DNA of 10,023 nt from Proteobacteria bacterium UBA664 (GTDB lineage Bacteria; Pseudomonadota; Gammaproteobacteria; UBA7966), in contig DBNU01000179.1 in the NCBI GenBank assembly GCA_002299125.1, positions 1 through 10,023 on the forward strand, in the 5' to 3' direction. This document shows positions 9,103 through 10,023 of this stretch, piece after piece (the first letter of the stretch is position 1; each line of letters begins with the position of its first letter). The translations under genes and the position numbers were made by a program. Below the pieces are notes generated by a model. The model was not told where the DNA came from, ran no database searches, and saw only the letters and a list, made by a program, of their open reading frames with translations.

Positions 9103-9701
9103 TTGCCGCCTCCTGCGGCCTCATCGTCCGCGTAGCGGTACGTCTTGGCCGTAGCTTCCATCACCAGAAGCCCTCCAGCGTCACCACGCGGCTTGATACT
9201 CACGTTGTGCATCGTGACGATACGGTTGAGTGCCGAGACGCCACTCACAAAGCGACCGAACTGGTGATAGGACCCGATGACCCTGATCTGGATGGGCAGC
9301 TCGATGTAGAAATCCGCAGGCACTTCTCCCTGGGGTTTGAAGAGCTCGAACTCAAGCCCTGCGCCCAGACCTTGCTGGGAGATCTCTACCAACAGCTCCG
9401 GGATCTCGCTGGTACTTGGCAGGCGCTCCAGCATCGAGCCGAAGCTCTCTTCAATCAATGCGAGTTGCTGTCTAAGGGCCGGAAGATTTGCTGCCTTGCG
9501 TTGGTCGCGCTCGAACTTCGTTCGCAGCTCACCCTCAGTGGCACGCACGGCGGCCAGCTCGACTTCCCGGTGCTGGGTGTCGAAGTACCAGACTCCCGCG
9601 AGTATGAGCGCCATCAGGATGACCACGGAACCGATCTTGACCGGCAGTGGCCATGAGCCGACGTTGTTGAAGTCGAGCTCGTTGAGTTCGGAGAGCTTCA
9701 T
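9099..9701 (-). CDS. pilO: Type IV pilus inner-membrane assembly protein PilO
   Basis: PilO is a bitopic inner-membrane protein that pairs with PilN and, with PilP, forms the alignment complex of the type IV pilus machine. The 200-residue product has a short cytoplasmic N-terminus, one membrane helix (about 20-40, IKIGS-like start KIGSVVILMALILAGVWYF), a charged probable coiled coil (about 45-95) and a ferredoxin-like periplasmic domain (about 100-192). Family-typical segments are ISQQGLGAGLEFELFKP and FYIELPIQIRVIGSYHQFG. Length is normal. The ATG at 9701 overlaps the pilN stop (ATGA), and its own stop overlaps the pilP start, so translation of all three genes is probably coupled. Confidence 0.96.
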   Translation of the reverse strand: MKLSELNELDFNNVGSWPLPVKIGSVVILMALILAGVWYFDTQHREVELAAVRATEGELRTKFERDQRKAANLPALRQQLALIEESFGSMLERLPSTSEIPELLVEISQQGLGAGLEFELFKPQGEVPADFYIELPIQIRVIGSYHQFGRFVSGVSALNRIVTMHNVSIKPRGDAGGLLVMEATAKTYRYADDEAAGGGK

Positions 9702-10023
9702 GGCTTGCCGCCCTTGGGCGCAGTAGCAGCGCCCTCGGCCTCGTCATCTGCCACGACTATCTGGCTGGCCTTGAGCTGGAAGTCGGCGTAGCGCTGGCCG
9801 TCCCTCGTGCGCGTTTCGATCACGGTCAGGGCAGGCGGCGAAATGACCTCTGATCGTTCCATCCGCTTCATGTAATTCGAGACCCGCGCGTTGGAGCGCG
9901 CGGTGCCGCTGAAGGTCAGGGTGCGATCCTTTTGCTGGAAGGACGTCAGCGAGACGCCTTCGGGCACGGTTTCCGCCACGGCATCGAACAACTTCACGAT
10001 GCCCGGGCGCTCTGCCTGGAGCT
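9698..10023 (-). CDS. pilN: Type IV pilus assembly protein PilN, C-terminal 107 residues only
   Basis: PilN partners PilO in the inner membrane and binds PilM through its cytoplasmic N-terminus. Only the periplasmic C-terminal part is visible. It starts with LQAERPGIVKLFDAV, then VPEGVSLTSF, LTFSGTARSNARVSNYM, and ends with an acidic and Gly/Lys tail (GGKP). The RPGIVKLFDAV and SNARVS segments match the PilN periplasmic ferredoxin-like domain. The frame stays open to the window edge at 10023, so the start codon, membrane helix and PilM-binding motif lie outside. The stop overlaps the pilO start by 4 nt. The position before pilO supports the call. Confidence 0.92.
   Translation of the reverse strand, partial: LQAERPGIVKLFDAVAETVPEGVSLTSFQQKDRTLTFSGTARSNARVSNYMKRMERSEVISPPALTVIETRTRDGQRYADFQLKASQIVVADDEAEGAATAPKGGKP

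Noticed and set aside
8506..9135. A 209-codon plus-strand open frame opposite pilP
   Set aside because: The minus strand encodes a complete PilP with signal peptide, lipobox and a strong ribosome binding site; the plus-strand translation has no domain.

Overview
The window is a GC-rich stretch of a gammaproteobacterial chromosome. It shows the conserved junction between the type IV pilus assembly operon and the shikimate/glutamate synthase genes. Every gene I can support lies on the minus strand, so the direction of transcription runs from high to low coordinates. Read that way the order is pilN (3' end only), pilO, pilP, pilQ, aroK, aroB, a dGTPase-like HD hydrolase, an ATPase with a SPOR domain (DamX-like), and gltB (N-terminal 560 codons only). 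The order pilMNOPQ-aroK-aroB-SPOR protein-gltB is familiar from Pseudomonas and relatives. Here a dGTPase gene sits between aroB and the SPOR gene. That and the type of GltB suggest a gammaproteobacterium other than Pseudomonas or the enterics, perhaps in the Chromatiales/Ectothiorhodospiraceae range. The lineage is inference.

Region 8428-10023 encodes the inner-membrane alignment complex (PilN, PilO) and the lipoprotein PilP. Its genes overlap by 4 nt each (ATGA and GTGA junctions). Then a 102-bp gap with a strong ribosome binding site leads into the outer-membrane secretin PilQ (6295-8427). PilN/O/P span the periplasm and connect the cytoplasmic pilus motor to the PilQ pore.

Region 3458-6249 holds metabolic genes. 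AroK and AroB catalyse two steps of the shikimate pathway, and their frames overlap by 7 nt with a GTG start for aroB. A dGTPase-like enzyme of the nucleotide pool follows after 24 bp. Its stop overlaps the start of the SPOR-domain ATPase (1809-3461) by 4 nt. That protein has a cytoplasmic P-loop domain, one membrane helix, a long Pro/Ala-rich linker and a peptidoglycan-binding SPOR domain.

Region 1683-1808 is the only clear transcription-unit boundary. A GC-rich stem-loop directly follows the SPOR gene stop, and a sigma70-like promoter then points into gltB. The gltB gene runs off the low-coordinate end. It contains the whole glutaminase domain and the first part of the central domain.

I saw no tRNA, rRNA, CRISPR array, insertion sequence, phage gene or frameshifted gene. 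The long open frames on the plus strand look like GC-bias shadows of the minus-strand genes. The region reads as core genome, and I do not see an undescribed system in it. The findings concern gene order, regulatory details and sorting signals.
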